The position numbers were made by a program, and so were the translations under genes. Of a DNA stretch of 49,564 bases, positions 33,015 through 42,800 are shown in pieces. Numbering within the stretch: the stretch's first letter is position 1; every line of letters begins with the position of its first letter. The notes under the pieces were generated by a model. That model was not told the origin of the DNA. It worked only from the letters and a program-made list of their open reading frames with translations, and made no database searches. Source of the DNA: Okeania sp. SIO3B5 (GTDB lineage Bacteria > Cyanobacteriota > Cyanobacteriia > Cyanobacteriales > Microcoleaceae); assembly GCF_010692555.1 (NCBI RefSeq), contig NZ_JAAHHG010000028.1:4432-53995 (forward strand). The letters run 5' to 3'.

Positions 33015-33791
33015 TCACATTCCCATAATTTCATAACCAGAGTCCACATAGATAACCTGACCAGTAATGCCACTTGACAGATCACTACACAAAAAAGCAG
33101 CAGTATTACCAACTTCAATTTGAGTCACAGTCCGACGTAATGGAGCTATTTGTTCCACATGATGAATCATATCCTTAATACCACCCACTGCCGAAGAAGC
33201 CAAAGTTTTAATTGGACCAGCAGAAATAGCGTTGACCCGAATATTTTTCTGCCCAAGTTCCGCTGCCAAATAACGAACATTCATCTCCAAAGCAGACTTA
33301 GCAATGCCCATCACATTATAATTAGGAACTACCCGCACGCCCCCCAAATAAGTCAGAGTTACAATACTCCCTCCTTCGGTCATCAGTTCTTTCGCTTCGG
33401 AACTCAAATCAATCAGAGAATAAGAACTAATTTCCAAAGCACGAGTAAACCCTTCACGGCTAGTTTTACTAAAATCCCCAGACAATTCATCCTTACCTGC
33501 AAAGGCCAAACAATGAATCAAAATATCCAACTTACCCCATTTTTCCCCTATTGCAGCAAAAGTAGCCTTCACCTGTTCGTCGTCCTGAACATTACAAGGT
33601 AAATATAAAGAAGGACTCAAAGGTTCTACTAACTCCCAAACCTTCTTTTCAAATCTACCCTTATCGTCCGGTAAAAAAGTGACACCCAAATTTGCTCCAG
33701 CTTTGTAGAGTTGTTGAGCAATTCCCCATGCAATAGAACGATTATTCGCAATACCTGTTACTAGAGCATTTTTTCCTGTTAAATCTAACAT
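33015..33791 (-). CDS. fabI: enoyl-[acyl-carrier-protein] reductase (NADH)
   Basis: A 258-residue short-chain dehydrogenase-like enzyme that does the last reduction of each fatty-acid elongation cycle. LTGKNALVTGIANNRSIAWGIAQ is the cofactor-binding start typical of FabI; LAFAGKDELSGDFSKTSREGF, LTYLGGVRVVPNYNVMGIAK contains the Tyr-x6-Lys catalytic pair, and ISAGPIKTLASSAVGG is the substrate loop. The gene is divergent from ntcA. Confidence 0.97.
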   Translation of the reverse strand: MLDLTGKNALVTGIANNRSIAWGIAQQLYKAGANLGVTFLPDDKGRFEKKVWELVEPLSPSLYLPCNVQDDEQVKATFAAIGEKWGKLDILIHCLAFAGKDELSGDFSKTSREGFTRALEISSYSLIDLSSEAKELMTEGGSIVTLTYLGGVRVVPNYNVMGIAKSALEMNVRYLAAELGQKNIRVNAISAGPIKTLASSAVGGIKDMIHHVEQIAPLRRTVTQIEVGNTAAFLCSDLSSGITGQVIYVDSGYEIMGM

Positions 33792-34104
33792 AATACCTTG
33801 ATTTATTGAGAAACTATAGTAAAATTTTCAATCAAATAATAAAGTCTAAAATTTAATTTCATACTTAGAAGCTATAATACATAGCATCTTTGACATCAAG
33901 CAAATTTATAGATAAGATTAGCGCTTATGGCCATAATTAGAAGTTAAATTTCTCAGTGTCAATCCCCTAATCTATACAAATATATAAAATCAAGTAAGTA
34001 TTAAATATATATATAGCAATATGTTGAAAATTACATAGTATATTTCAGGAACTGAGCTATTTAAGGTTAAGAGACATTTAGTTAGTTATTAGAGAGTAAG
34101 GAAA
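33792..34104. other. divergent promoter region of fabI and ntcA
   Basis: A/T-rich spacer with several TATATA stretches around 33980-34020. I looked for an NtcA box (GTA-N8-TAC), since ntcA is usually autoregulated, and found no perfect match; GTATATTTCAGGAAC near 34040 is at best a poor variant. No gene or known RNA was seen. Confidence 0.4.
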
Positions 34105-34776
34105 TTGGTCGTGACGCATGATAGACCGCTAGCAGCAGTTTTCCGTAATATATCTGGTGGGTCATATCCGCCAGTTGTAGAAACTTTTGAACGGGGTAAG
34201 ACAATATTTTTTCCAGGAGACCCTGCAGAGCGCGTCTACGTTCTCATTAAAGGCGCAGTGAAGCTATCAAGGGTGTATGAAGCAGGAGATGAAATTACAG
34301 TGGCCTTGCTCCGGGAAAATAGTGTATTTGGAGTATTGTCTCTAATTACAGGCCATAAGTCTGACCGTTTCTACCATGCAGTGGCTTTTACGCCAGTAGA
34401 ATTAATATCTGTGCCAATTGACCAGGTGGAGAAAGCTCTCAGAGAAGATCCAGATTTGTCAGTTGTCTTATTGCGTGGACTTTCATCTCGAATTTTACAG
34501 ACAGAGATGATGATTGAAACTTTGGCACACCGGGATATGGGGTCTAGACTGGTTAGCTTTTTGTTAATCCTTTGTCGAGATTTTGGAGTTCCTAGCAAAG
34601 ATGGGATTACCATAGATTTGAAATTATCTCACCAAGCAATTGCAGAAGCAATTGGGTCAACAAGGGTGACGGTTACTCGTCTGCTCGGAGACCTTCGGCA
34701 AGATGGGATGATATCTATTCACAAGAAGAAAATTACAGTACATAACCCAGTGGCTTTAAGTCAACAATTTACCTGA
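34105..34776 (+). CDS. ntcA: global nitrogen regulator NtcA
   Basis: A 223-residue CRP-family activator and repressor that senses 2-oxoglutarate and controls nitrogen assimilation. FPPGD-type cyclic-nucleotide fold residues ([21 protein letters not shown]), the long dimer helix [20 protein letters not shown], and the DNA-reading helix [21 protein letters not shown] are all intact and near identical to Nostoc NtcA. The frame begins with TTG, which lines up with the usual family start (MVVTHDR against MIVTQDK) and gives the usual length; a GTG two codons on has better spacing to AAGGA and is an alternative start. Neighbours are unrelated. Confidence 0.97.
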   Translation: MVVTHDRPLAAVFRNISGGSYPPVVETFERGKTIFFPGDPAERVYVLIKGAVKLSRVYEAGDEITVALLRENSVFGVLSLITGHKSDRFYHAVAFTPVELISVPIDQVEKALREDPDLSVVLLRGLSSRILQTEMMIETLAHRDMGSRLVSFLLILCRDFGVPSKDGITIDLKLSHQAIAEAIGSTRVTVTRLLGDLRQDGMISIHKKKITVHNPVALSQQFT

Positions 34777-34796
34777 TTTACCTAAACTACACGGGA

Positions 34797-35217
34797 GCAT
34801 GAAAGCCATCGTCTTTTAAGCGATGGATGAAAGGCGAGGAGTCGGATTTTAATCTTCGGTATTTTATTTTACCGAGGAAAGTTATACAAGTATTGCTTCA
34901 TTTTTAGATGGTGACAATCTACCTAATTATGGTGAGAAACCCAATGATTGGAAACCGTCAGGAAAGAGAATTAAGCATGGTTTGTATAGAACAGGTAATA
35001 ATTGGTGTATTAATGCAGACTGTAATGGGGCTGCAAATATAATCACAAAAGTAAGCAGCAAAGCATGGGTTAAACTTAAGCCGACTGTGTAGGGGCACTG
35101 CGGAAATTGTCCCCAAAGAGTATATCTTTGGTCAGCTAGGAAAAAACGAAGCAACATGGATTTATCGGTGTTGCGTAGTATCAACTTAGAATCCCCGTGA
35201 CTTAAGTCCGGGGAGTA
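34797..35217. mobile_element. internally deleted IS200/IS605-type element with both end hairpins
   Basis: A hairpin CCATCG..CGATGG at 34806-34827 in a GAAAGCC..ATGAAAGGCGAGG context resembles the left-end hairpin, and CCCCGTGACTTAAGTCCGGGG (35193-35213) the right-end hairpin, of cyanobacterial IS605 elements. Between them lies the end of tnpB. tnpA and most of tnpB are deleted. The element is about 420 bp. Confidence 0.65.
34853..35092 (+). pseudogene. tnpB: tnpB C-terminal fragment
   Basis: A 79-codon frame that reads FTEESYTSIASFLDGD.., YGEKPNDWKPSGKRIKHGLYR, WCINADCNGAANIITKVSSK and a stop. These are the C-terminal zinc-finger-flanking region and the third RuvC aspartate (INADCNGAANI) of TnpB, the RNA-guided nuclease of IS200/IS605 elements. 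The first two RuvC residues and all of the N-terminus are missing, so it is inactive. The overlap of its end with the right-end hairpin would be where an omega-RNA was made. Confidence 0.88.
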
Positions 35218-35488
35218 GTCAAAGACACAAATATCTGTAAAAATTAAGATGAAATAACTGCTGAGGGTAAACTGAAAAAATTTTATAATGGCAATCTGAG
35301 GAGAAAATATTATTTTCTCTTAAAATATTAATTAAGCAAAGAGATTGCCTTATAGAAACCAGAGAATTTTATATTTAACAGCTAGTCAAATAAATAATTA
35401 CTGTCTATAATTTTTGATATTAGGCATAGTAGCCTGAGACAATAAACTAAAGGCAACCTTAAAATTAAACTACTACCAGCAGCCATTA

Positions 35489-36121
35489 ATGACCGCCGGT
35501 ATTATCTTAGTATTAGCAATTCTGGTTTTAGGTGGTGTCATCGCTACTATTAGCGATCGCCTAGGTACAAAGGTAGGTAAAGCTAGACTACGACTTTTTA
35601 ATCTTAGGCCCCGCGATACTGCTGTATTGGTAACCATGATCACTGGCAGTATTCTTTCAGCATTAACCTTAGCTATCCTATTTGCAACTAGCAAACCATT
35701 AAGAAAAGGTGTTTTCAGAATAGATGAAATCCAAACCAAGCTTAATGAAACTCGCAAGGAAGTTACAAAAGCTGAACTTGAAACAACTCTAATCAAAAAT
35801 GAATTACAAAAAGCAAAAGCTGATTTAGAATTATCTCTAAAGCAATTGAATCAAGTTAATCAGTCTTTGGAAAAAGCTTTAGTCCAAAAAGCAGAAATAG
35901 AGTTCCAACTAAAAATAACTAAAGAGCAATTAAATCAAGTTCAAGCAGTAAAAAACCGTACTCAAGAAGAACTAGGGCAAGTTCAAAAAGCAAAAGCTAG
36001 AACTGAAGCTGAACTTAATTTAACTCAAAACCAATTGAATAGTATAGTACAACAAAAAGAAACTTTGAGACAAGAAATTGAACAATTGCAAATAGAGCGT
36101 CAAAAAATATTAAAAGATTAA
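35489..36121 (+). CDS. DUF3084 protein, C-terminally short
   Basis: A 210-residue protein. Two membrane helices (residues ~3-20 and ~50-68) around the conserved KVGKARLRLFNLRPRDTAVLVT loop define the DUF3084 N-terminus, and residues ~75-210 form a long coiled coil with repeated K-A-K-A, L-N-Q-V units. Family members I know are about twice this length with a further C-terminal domain; here the frame stops at ILKD just before a GAAGGAA repeat array. So the gene may be cut at the repeat. A YqgF-like gene follows (usually its neighbour) but 800 bp of repeats separate them. Confidence 0.8.
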   Translation: MTAGIILVLAILVLGGVIATISDRLGTKVGKARLRLFNLRPRDTAVLVTMITGSILSALTLAILFATSKPLRKGVFRIDEIQTKLNETRKEVTKAELETTLIKNELQKAKADLELSLKQLNQVNQSLEKALVQKAEIEFQLKITKEQLNQVQAVKNRTQEELGQVQKAKARTEAELNLTQNQLNSIVQQKETLRQEIEQLQIERQKILKD

Positions 36122-36278
36122 AAATATAGCACTTTATAGCAGAAGGAAGAAGAAAGAAAGAAGAAGGAAGAAGGAAAAGTATTACTTTGTCTGAGTGTTA
36201 AACTTTTGAACTGTCCTAACCTTTCCTTCGACTGCTATACCTTACCTTTATATCTACTCCCTAAAATTACATTTTTTG
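36122..36278. repeat. GAAGGAA seven-base array
   Basis: 36141-36177 is a purine-rich GAAGGAA/GAAAGAA array right after the short DUF3084 gene; the rest of this stretch shows nothing else. Confidence 0.6.
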
Positions 36279-36455
36279 TAAGCATTCAGCTATTAGCTGT
36301 CAGCTATCAGCAAAAAGACTCTCTCCTTAAAAGACGGTGTTTAAATTAATATAGACTTTAAGGGCAAGGGAGGCAACTTTTGTAGTAAGACAGTTAAATA
36401 TTGCTTTTCTCCTAAACTAAAAGCAATAGCTGATGGCTGACGGCTGAATGCTTAC
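36279..36455. mobile_element. MITE, GTAAGCATTCAGC family, copy 2
   Basis: Ends GTAAGCATTCAGC / GCTGAATGCTTAC; perfect 8-bp duplication CATTTTTT on both sides. Inner sequence AATTAATATAGACTTTAAGGGC is shared with the copy at 36616. Confidence 0.85.
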
Positions 36456-36615
36456 CATTTTTTTTACCGAATTAATGAATAATTAAAGTTTAAAGCATTT
36501 TTTTTATAGAATAAATAATATTAAATCCGGTTACCATACCACCCTTATTTTAGTAGACAAAATTTTTTATATAATATGGAATTGAGTTAACTACGATAAA
36601 GGGGTTGTGGTAATC

Positions 36616-36791
36616 GTAAGCATTCAACTATTAGCTGTCAGCTATCAGCAACAATACTCTCTCATATAGGAAACTATTTAAATTAATATAGACTTTAAGG
36701 GCAAGGAAGCCAACTTTTTTAGTAAGAGAATTAATAAAGCTTTTATCGCCAACTAAAAGCAATAGCTGATGGCTGACGGCTGAATGCTTAC
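36616..36791. mobile_element. MITE, GTAAGCATTCAGC family, copy 3
   Basis: Over most of its length close to the copy at 36279, in the same orientation 160 bp away. Flanks do not match each other, so the duplication is lost or it arose by local recombination. Confidence 0.78.
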
Positions 36792-36925
36792 ATAATTTTC
36801 AGGAGAAGTAATTATTAATTGTTAATTATTAATTGCTTAATTTATGCAACTGAGAAAAGTTACAACAAAAAGTAAAATCTCAATAAAAAAGATTAATCTA
36901 GTCAGCAAATTAAAGATATCTAAAC

Positions 36926-37336
36926 ATGATTTTAGGATTTGACCCAGGTAGCCAAAAGTGTGGTATTGCACTTATGGATAGAGAAAAACAACTACACTAC
37001 CACCAAGTTGTAGAATCTCTAGAAGTTGTCAGAACAATCAAAAACTTACATCAAAAATTTGACATTGATTTAATTGTGATTGGCGATCAAACAACCTCAA
37101 AAACTTGGAAACAAAGCCTCACAAAAATCATTTCAAAAACAGTACCAATTATCAAAATAGATGAACGTTATTCTAGTTTAGAAGCTCGCGATCGCTATTG
37201 GCAAATGTATCCTCCTCAAGGTATTTTTCGTCTAATTCCTCTAGGAATGAGAATTCCACCTCAACCAGTAGATGATATTGTCGCGATAATTTTGATAGAA
37301 AGATACTTAAAAAGTGACTCACTCTATAGTTTATAG
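36926..37336 (+). CDS. YqgF/RuvX-like RNase H-fold nuclease
   Basis: A 136-residue protein. MILGFDPGSQKCGIALMD is the first strand with the catalytic aspartate of the RuvC/YqgF fold, LIVIGDQTTS the fourth strand, IIKIDERYSSLEAR the DERxSS motif of YqgF, and VDDIVAIILIERYL the last helix with an aspartate. YqgF nucleases process pre-16S rRNA 5' ends or resolve DNA junctions; the cyanobacterial branch next to DUF3084 genes is not well studied. Weak ribosome-binding site. Confidence 0.85.
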   Translation: MILGFDPGSQKCGIALMDREKQLHYHQVVESLEVVRTIKNLHQKFDIDLIVIGDQTTSKTWKQSLTKIISKTVPIIKIDERYSSLEARDRYWQMYPPQGIFRLIPLGMRIPPQPVDDIVAIILIERYLKSDSLYSL

Positions 37337-37447
37337 TTAATTTTAACCTATTCATAAATTTAATCTATTTCTAAAATTAAGAAAGCTATAATAAAATATT
37401 AAGTAAAGATTTAATAACTTACATTAAATTCAGAAAATTATAGAGCC

Positions 37448-38308
37448 ATGAAAGAACAAGAACTGATCCAGCGATACGAACAAGGAGAAAGAAACTTTAG
37501 TGGACTGAATTTAGCTGGAGCTGACTTAAGAGGAGCAATTCTAATAGGCGTTAATCTCTCGAAAGCTAATTTAACAGGAGCAAATCTAACTAGAGCATTC
37601 CTCACAAAAACTCAACTCAATCAGGCATTATTACACAGAGCTAACCTGAGCTTTGCCAAAATGGGTGAAACAAAAATGGCCGACGCTAACCTGATCAAAG
37701 CTAATCTCAGTGGAGCTTTTTTAATAAAATCAAAACTTCCTAGAGCTAATCTGACAGGAGCTAATTTGACAGGAGCTAATCTGACAAAAACTAATTTATG
37801 GAGTGCTAACCTATGTAGTGCTACTTTAGAATCAACTAATCTACGAGAATCTAACCTCACAGGTGTTAATCTTAATTGGGCTAATATGTACGACGCAAAA
37901 TTAATGGCAGCTAAACTATTTGCAGCTCAACTGACAGGAGTTAACTTTAGAAAAGCTTACCTGAGCGGAATAGATTTGAGTGGAGCAGACTTGAATGGAG
38001 TTAACTTTAGTGAAGCTAAATTAAATGGGGCCAATTTAGAAGGAGCAAATTTAATAACAGCCAACTTCAGCAATGCTCTAATGCGTAGTATTAAATTAAA
38101 TAGTGCAGATTTAACAAAAGCAAATTTAACACAAGCTTATTTAGTCAAAGCAAATTTGAATTGGAGTAAACTTTATGAAGCTAATTTGAGTGAAGCTAAT
38201 TTGGATGAAGCAACATTTATTGGAGCAAATCTAGAAAAAGTAAAGTTCGTAAATACAACGTTACCAGAATCAACAAGGTTATATTTTAGTTTTGCTACTG
38301 CCAGATAA
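37448..38308 (+). CDS. pentapeptide repeat protein
   Basis: A 286-residue protein made almost wholly of A(D/N)LxX pentapeptides (LAGADLRGAILIGVNLSKAN and so on, about 50 units), which fold into a right-handed four-sided beta-helix. There is no signal peptide or membrane segment, so it is cytosolic. A short non-repeat lead of about 20 residues (MKEQELIQRYEQGERNFSGL) is common in cyanobacterial members. Function of the class is mostly unknown; some bind DNA gyrase or act as scaffolds. Confidence 0.93.
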   Translation: MKEQELIQRYEQGERNFSGLNLAGADLRGAILIGVNLSKANLTGANLTRAFLTKTQLNQALLHRANLSFAKMGETKMADANLIKANLSGAFLIKSKLPRANLTGANLTGANLTKTNLWSANLCSATLESTNLRESNLTGVNLNWANMYDAKLMAAKLFAAQLTGVNFRKAYLSGIDLSGADLNGVNFSEAKLNGANLEGANLITANFSNALMRSIKLNSADLTKANLTQAYLVKANLNWSKLYEANLSEANLDEATFIGANLEKVKFVNTTLPESTRLYFSFATAR

Positions 38309-38720
38309 TTCAGCTTTTAATTAATCTCAATTTTTCTTGATTTGAAAGATTAACTGACAAGATCGATATACAGATTAAATAGACATCTCCAAAAATCAAA
38401 AATAAAATCAATTCTCATACAGAAATTATCAATTATTTCTCCCTACTCCCTACTCCCTACTGTCTACTCCCTACTCTCTCTTTTCTGGAGATGTCTAATA
38501 GTTAAATATATAGTTATAACTACAGTAAGCATTCAGCTATCAGCTATCAGCTATTGCTTATTGTTCAAACGAATATAATAAATATCAAATTTTAAATTAA
38601 AAATCTAAAATTAAAAAAATCGACAAAAATCGTAATCGGCTGAAAAATGAGAAAATAATGATATAGTTATTTAAAAAGATTTACTATGTCTGCAAGCTTG
38701 ATTTTCTATTCAACTTAATA
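38309..38720. other. spacer with CTACTCC seven-base array
   Basis: No gene. 38443-38480 is a TCCCTAC array and 38525-38560 an end fragment of the GTAAGCATTCAGC element. Confidence 0.6.
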
Positions 38721-38730
38721 AACCCACTAA

Positions 38731-38883
38731 CAGGGCAAACGCATCTAATTTTGCTGATTCCTATGTGTAGTGTTTATTTAATTTTATAAACACTATATGT
38801 GGAAATTATATTGTCAACAAGCGCAATAAACCCCGGTTTATTGATAATTACCCCTACTTTATTGACAAGATGCGTTGGCCCTG
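38731..38883. mobile_element. MITE with CAGGGC[A/C]AACGCATCT ends
   Basis: 153 bp with 16-17 bp inverted ends and a perfect 10-bp duplication AACCCACTAA on both sides (38721-38730 and 38884-38893). Two hairpins lie inside (TAGTGTTTAT..ATAAACACTA, and CAATAAACCCCGGTTTATTG). No reading frame. Next to it begins a run of three GGGYTTGCTGA elements. Confidence 0.85.
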
Positions 38884-38896
38884 AACCCACTAAGTA

Positions 38897-39141
38897 GGGC
38901 TTGCTGGTTAAATCTAAAAGCATTGACATATAAAGACAAGTGCCTGTTTGGGGTAAACAAAAGTGCAAGCTTTTCAGCTCTTCACGCTCAAAAAGGAGCG
39001 TATTTTAGGCGCATAGTTGGGCAGAACAATCTTGGGACAAAACGCCCGCTCCTACCTCCTCGCTCCCAAGCCATTTCTCCTGTCTCCTGTCTCCTGTCTC
39101 CTGACTCCTACCTCAACAAAAAGACTTTTGAGCGCAAACCC
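38897..39141. mobile_element. MITE, GGGYTTGCTGA family, copy D
   Basis: 6-bp duplication TAAGTA on both sides; the right one is shared with copy E, so the two are head to tail. Left end reads GGGCTTGCTGG. Internal array CTCCTGT. Confidence 0.85.
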
Positions 39142-39147
39142 TAAGTA

Positions 39148-39413
39148 GGGCTTGCTGATTAAATATCAAAGTTTTTACTGGCAAAGGTTTCAGTCTTTGC
39201 TGGTACTAAGCTAAGGAAGTACCAGCTTTTAGGTAATTCCAGTTCAAAAATCTGGGATTTTGGGCATTTCGAGGGGTAGAAAACCAAGGGAAAATTCTTC
39301 TGACTACCTCTTCTCGGAATCTCATTCCTCCTGGATTCTGGATTCTGGATTCTGGATTCTGGATTCTGAATTCTGGCTCCTCCTCTGAAAAAAAGACTTT
39401 ATTCAGCAAAGCC
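39148..39413. mobile_element. MITE, GGGYTTGCTGA family, copy E
   Basis: Left flank TAAGTA, right flank TAGGTA (one mismatch). Its internal array is ATTCTGG, a different seven-base unit from copies D and F beside it. Confidence 0.85.
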
Positions 39414-39495
39414 TAGGTACACCCAAAGCAAAATTTTTAAGCATTACATATAGATTCTACGGATTTTAGAGCCACTTAAGCGTACTACCTAAGTA

Positions 39496-39693
39496 GGGTT
39501 TGCTGAAAAAGTCTTTTTTAAGGAGTAGGGGAGCGGGGGAGTAGGGGAGTAGGGGAGATTTTTTTTGCCCAACTATGCGCTAAAAATGCGCTCCATGCAT
39601 GAGCATGAAAAGCTGAAAACCATGTACTTTTTCAATACCTAAAAAGGCACTTACCTTTATCTGGTAATTATTTAAGATCTAATCAGCAAACCC
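39496..39693. mobile_element. MITE, GGGYTTGCTGA family, copy F (reverse orientation)
   Basis: 6-bp duplication TAAGTA on both sides. Internal array GGGGAGTA. It ends about 190 bp before the CHAT gene start. Confidence 0.85.
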
Positions 39694-39885
39694 TAAGTAT
39701 TAGTAGGTATAGCAATGTGCGCTGGCATATTTACAAATTACAGGAAGTGTCCAATAGCTAAAAGTCTGATATTATTCCAACGGAGGTGCTGCGCAAACAG
39801 CTTTTTGTCCCCCCTGTTGCCTGTTGCCTGTTGCTTGTTGCCTATTGCCTGTGTACAGCGCTATAGACAAAAAGTATATATAAAA

Positions 39886-42800
39886 ATGAATCAAAACCGC
39901 ATCCAAACCTATATAAATCTAATTCAAGAACTATTAAATAGCCCCACAGAAAGAACAGATAAAATCCTCGCAACTAACCAAGAATTACTAGATAAAGGAT
40001 TACTCCAAACAATAATCATGCTGGCACAGACATCAGCAGAAAAAGGAAACCAGGAAGCTCAAGAACTCTTACTAACCTTAGCAGTAGAACTCTCCGAAAA
40101 ATTAGAAATCTCAATTACAGAAAACACCTCAGTAACAGCAACCCCATTAGAATATTTGACATTCTTAACCCAGGTATTACAAGCAACCCACGAAAGCAAA
40201 AACGATCCTCAAATTATCTACCCTATTTTGCAAGAAAACCTAAATAAATTAGATCTAGGTTTAGCAGAAACCTTACAAACTTGGGCCACCTCAACCTTAG
40301 TAGAAATTAAACCAGAAGAAGCTCATAGTATTGCTGTAGATATAGTTAACTTCAGTAACCAGATACAAGAGTTTACTCTTGGGGATAAAGCCAATAATTT
40401 AGAAATAGCAATTACGGGATATAAAACAGCATTAACTGTATACAATAATGCTTCTAAAACTCATCATTGGGTAAGCATTACCAACAATCTTGGTACTGCT
40501 TATCTCAACAGAATCTATGGAGATAAATCTGTAAATATTGAGCAAGCAATAGAAATTTATCAATCAGCATTAAAATTAATATATCCAGAAGATAGTCCCC
40601 AAGATTGGGCAATAATTCAAAGTAATTTAGGCAACGCTTATAATCATAGAATTGAAGGGGATAAAGCCAAAAATATTGAACAATCAATAGTCACTTATCA
40701 AAAAGCATTGCAAATTATTACCAAAGAAAATTCTCCCCAACAATGGGCAACTATTCAAAATAATTTAGCTAATACCTACTTAACAAGAATTACAGGAAAA
40801 GTCGGCGAGAATATTGAATTAGCAATAGATGCTTACAAAAAAGCATTGCAAGTTATTAATCAAGAAGAAAAGCCTCTAGACTGGGCAGTAACTCAAAACA
40901 ATCTTGGTAATGCTTATCTAAATAGAATGACAGACAATCTAGAGGAAAATATTGAGCAAGCAATTGTAACTTATCAGCAAGCATTAAAAATTATTAATAG
41001 GGAAAATAAACCTTACCAATGGGCAAATATTCAAAAAAATCTGGGCACTGCTTACTTAAATAGATTCACAGGAAAAAAAAGCCAAAATATTGAACTAGCT
41101 ATTACAGCTTATCAACAAGCATTAACAGAAATTACTCCCATCGATCGTCTATTAGATTGGGTAATAATTTCCATAAATCTTGGCACTGCTTACCTCCACC
41201 TAGATACTGTAGAAAGAGTCGAAAATATTGAACTATCAATTGCAGTCAATCGACAAGTGTTGGAAGTTATTAATCCAGAAAAATTTGCTTTATGGTGGGG
41301 AATTATTCAAAAAAATCTTGGTGATGCTTATAGTTATAAAGTCATAGAAAATATAGAAAATATTGCTGATTTTTATCAAAATATTGAATTAGCTATTACC
41401 GCATATCAACAAGCATTAAATATTTTTACTGTAGAAAGTTTTCCACTTGAATGTCTACAAATATATCGTAAATTAGGCGATTTAGGATTTCAACAGGAAA
41501 ATTGGCAACTTGCTATTGAAAGTTATCAAGTAGCAATTCAATTGCTAGAAATAACTCAAAGTTTGGCAAATACCGAAATATCTTACCAAGAAATGTTAGC
41601 TGAATCAATTTATATGTATGGCAACATAGTAGAATGTTATGTCAAGATTGAGGAATATGAACAAGCATTAGAATATGTAGAAGCTTCTCGCTCTCGTCGT
41701 TTAGTAGAGTTAATGATGATCGACGACATTGATAAAAATGAGGAAAAGCCAGCAGAAGTAGAAGAATATTATGATTTACAACAACAAATTAATCAGCTCA
41801 ATTTTGATAGTACTAGAATTAATCAACCAATTACAGTGGGAAGTAAGTTTAGCATCAAAGAAATTAAATCAGAGAATCAAGAAAAGATTTCTTTATTGAA
41901 AGAAAAACAGCAAAAAGTTTGGCAAAAGATTTGGAATAGCGATCGCGTACTAGCGGAACAGTTACAAGTTACATATCTGAGTTTTTCAGATATTCAGCAG
42001 TTAGTAAAGGATGAACAAACTGCCATTATAGATTTTTATTCAACCAGAAATAATACCTATATATTCCTTCTGACTCAGCAGCAACTTACTGTTCATATTT
42101 GTCAAGGAGAGGGAATTGATAAATTACAAACTTGGATACATGATAATTGGTTTAAACTCCATGCAGAAAATAGTAGTGAATGGCAGAATCAAATGGAGGC
42201 TTTTCTTTCAGAATTATCAGAAAAGTTAGAATTAAATCAATCTATAGAACAACTGAATGAAATAAAAGAATTAATTATTATTCCCCATTTATATCTACAT
42301 CAAATACCTTACGCTGCTTTACCAGTTACTAGAGAAAAAGAAACAAAGTATTTGTGTGATTATTTCCGTTTAAGAATTTTACCTAGTTGTCACATTCTCA
42401 ATTATTGCTCAGAGCGAACGCTCATTAATAATCCCCGTAAAATAGGAATTGTGGAAACTCCTATAACAAATAAGTTTTATACAAGATATGAATGTGAAAC
42501 TCTAGCAAATATGTACTTAATTTCTCCACAAAAACGTCTGCAATATAGTCAGGCAAAAATTAATAACTACCACAACTTTATTCAACAACTAGAAGTGCTA
42601 CATTCCAGTCACATTTCTCAAGTAAATATTGTCAATCCCTTAGCATCAAAACTAAAATTATTTGATGGAGAGATAGTTCTTAGTAAAGTTTTTGCTTGGC
42701 GTTTACCAGAATTATTTGATGTATTTCTTTCCAGTTGCGAAATTAATCTCAATCAAACTAAAATTTATGACGAAATTCTTACATTTGCTAGTGCTTTTAT

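Noticed and set aside
33960-34104. NtcA binding site upstream of ntcA
   Set aside because: No GTA-N8-TAC match; the nearest candidate fails at the right half.
38875-39409. Reading frames at 38875-39144 and 39206-39409
   Set aside because: They lie within MITE copies D and E; similar frames (LLSPVSCLLSP-like) occur in other copies only because of the CTCCTGT repeat.
39715-39885. Upstream start for the CHAT protein
   Set aside because: The extra 57 residues are encoded by a CTGTTGC repeat and have no TPR or signal character; conserved sequence begins at the ATG at 39886.
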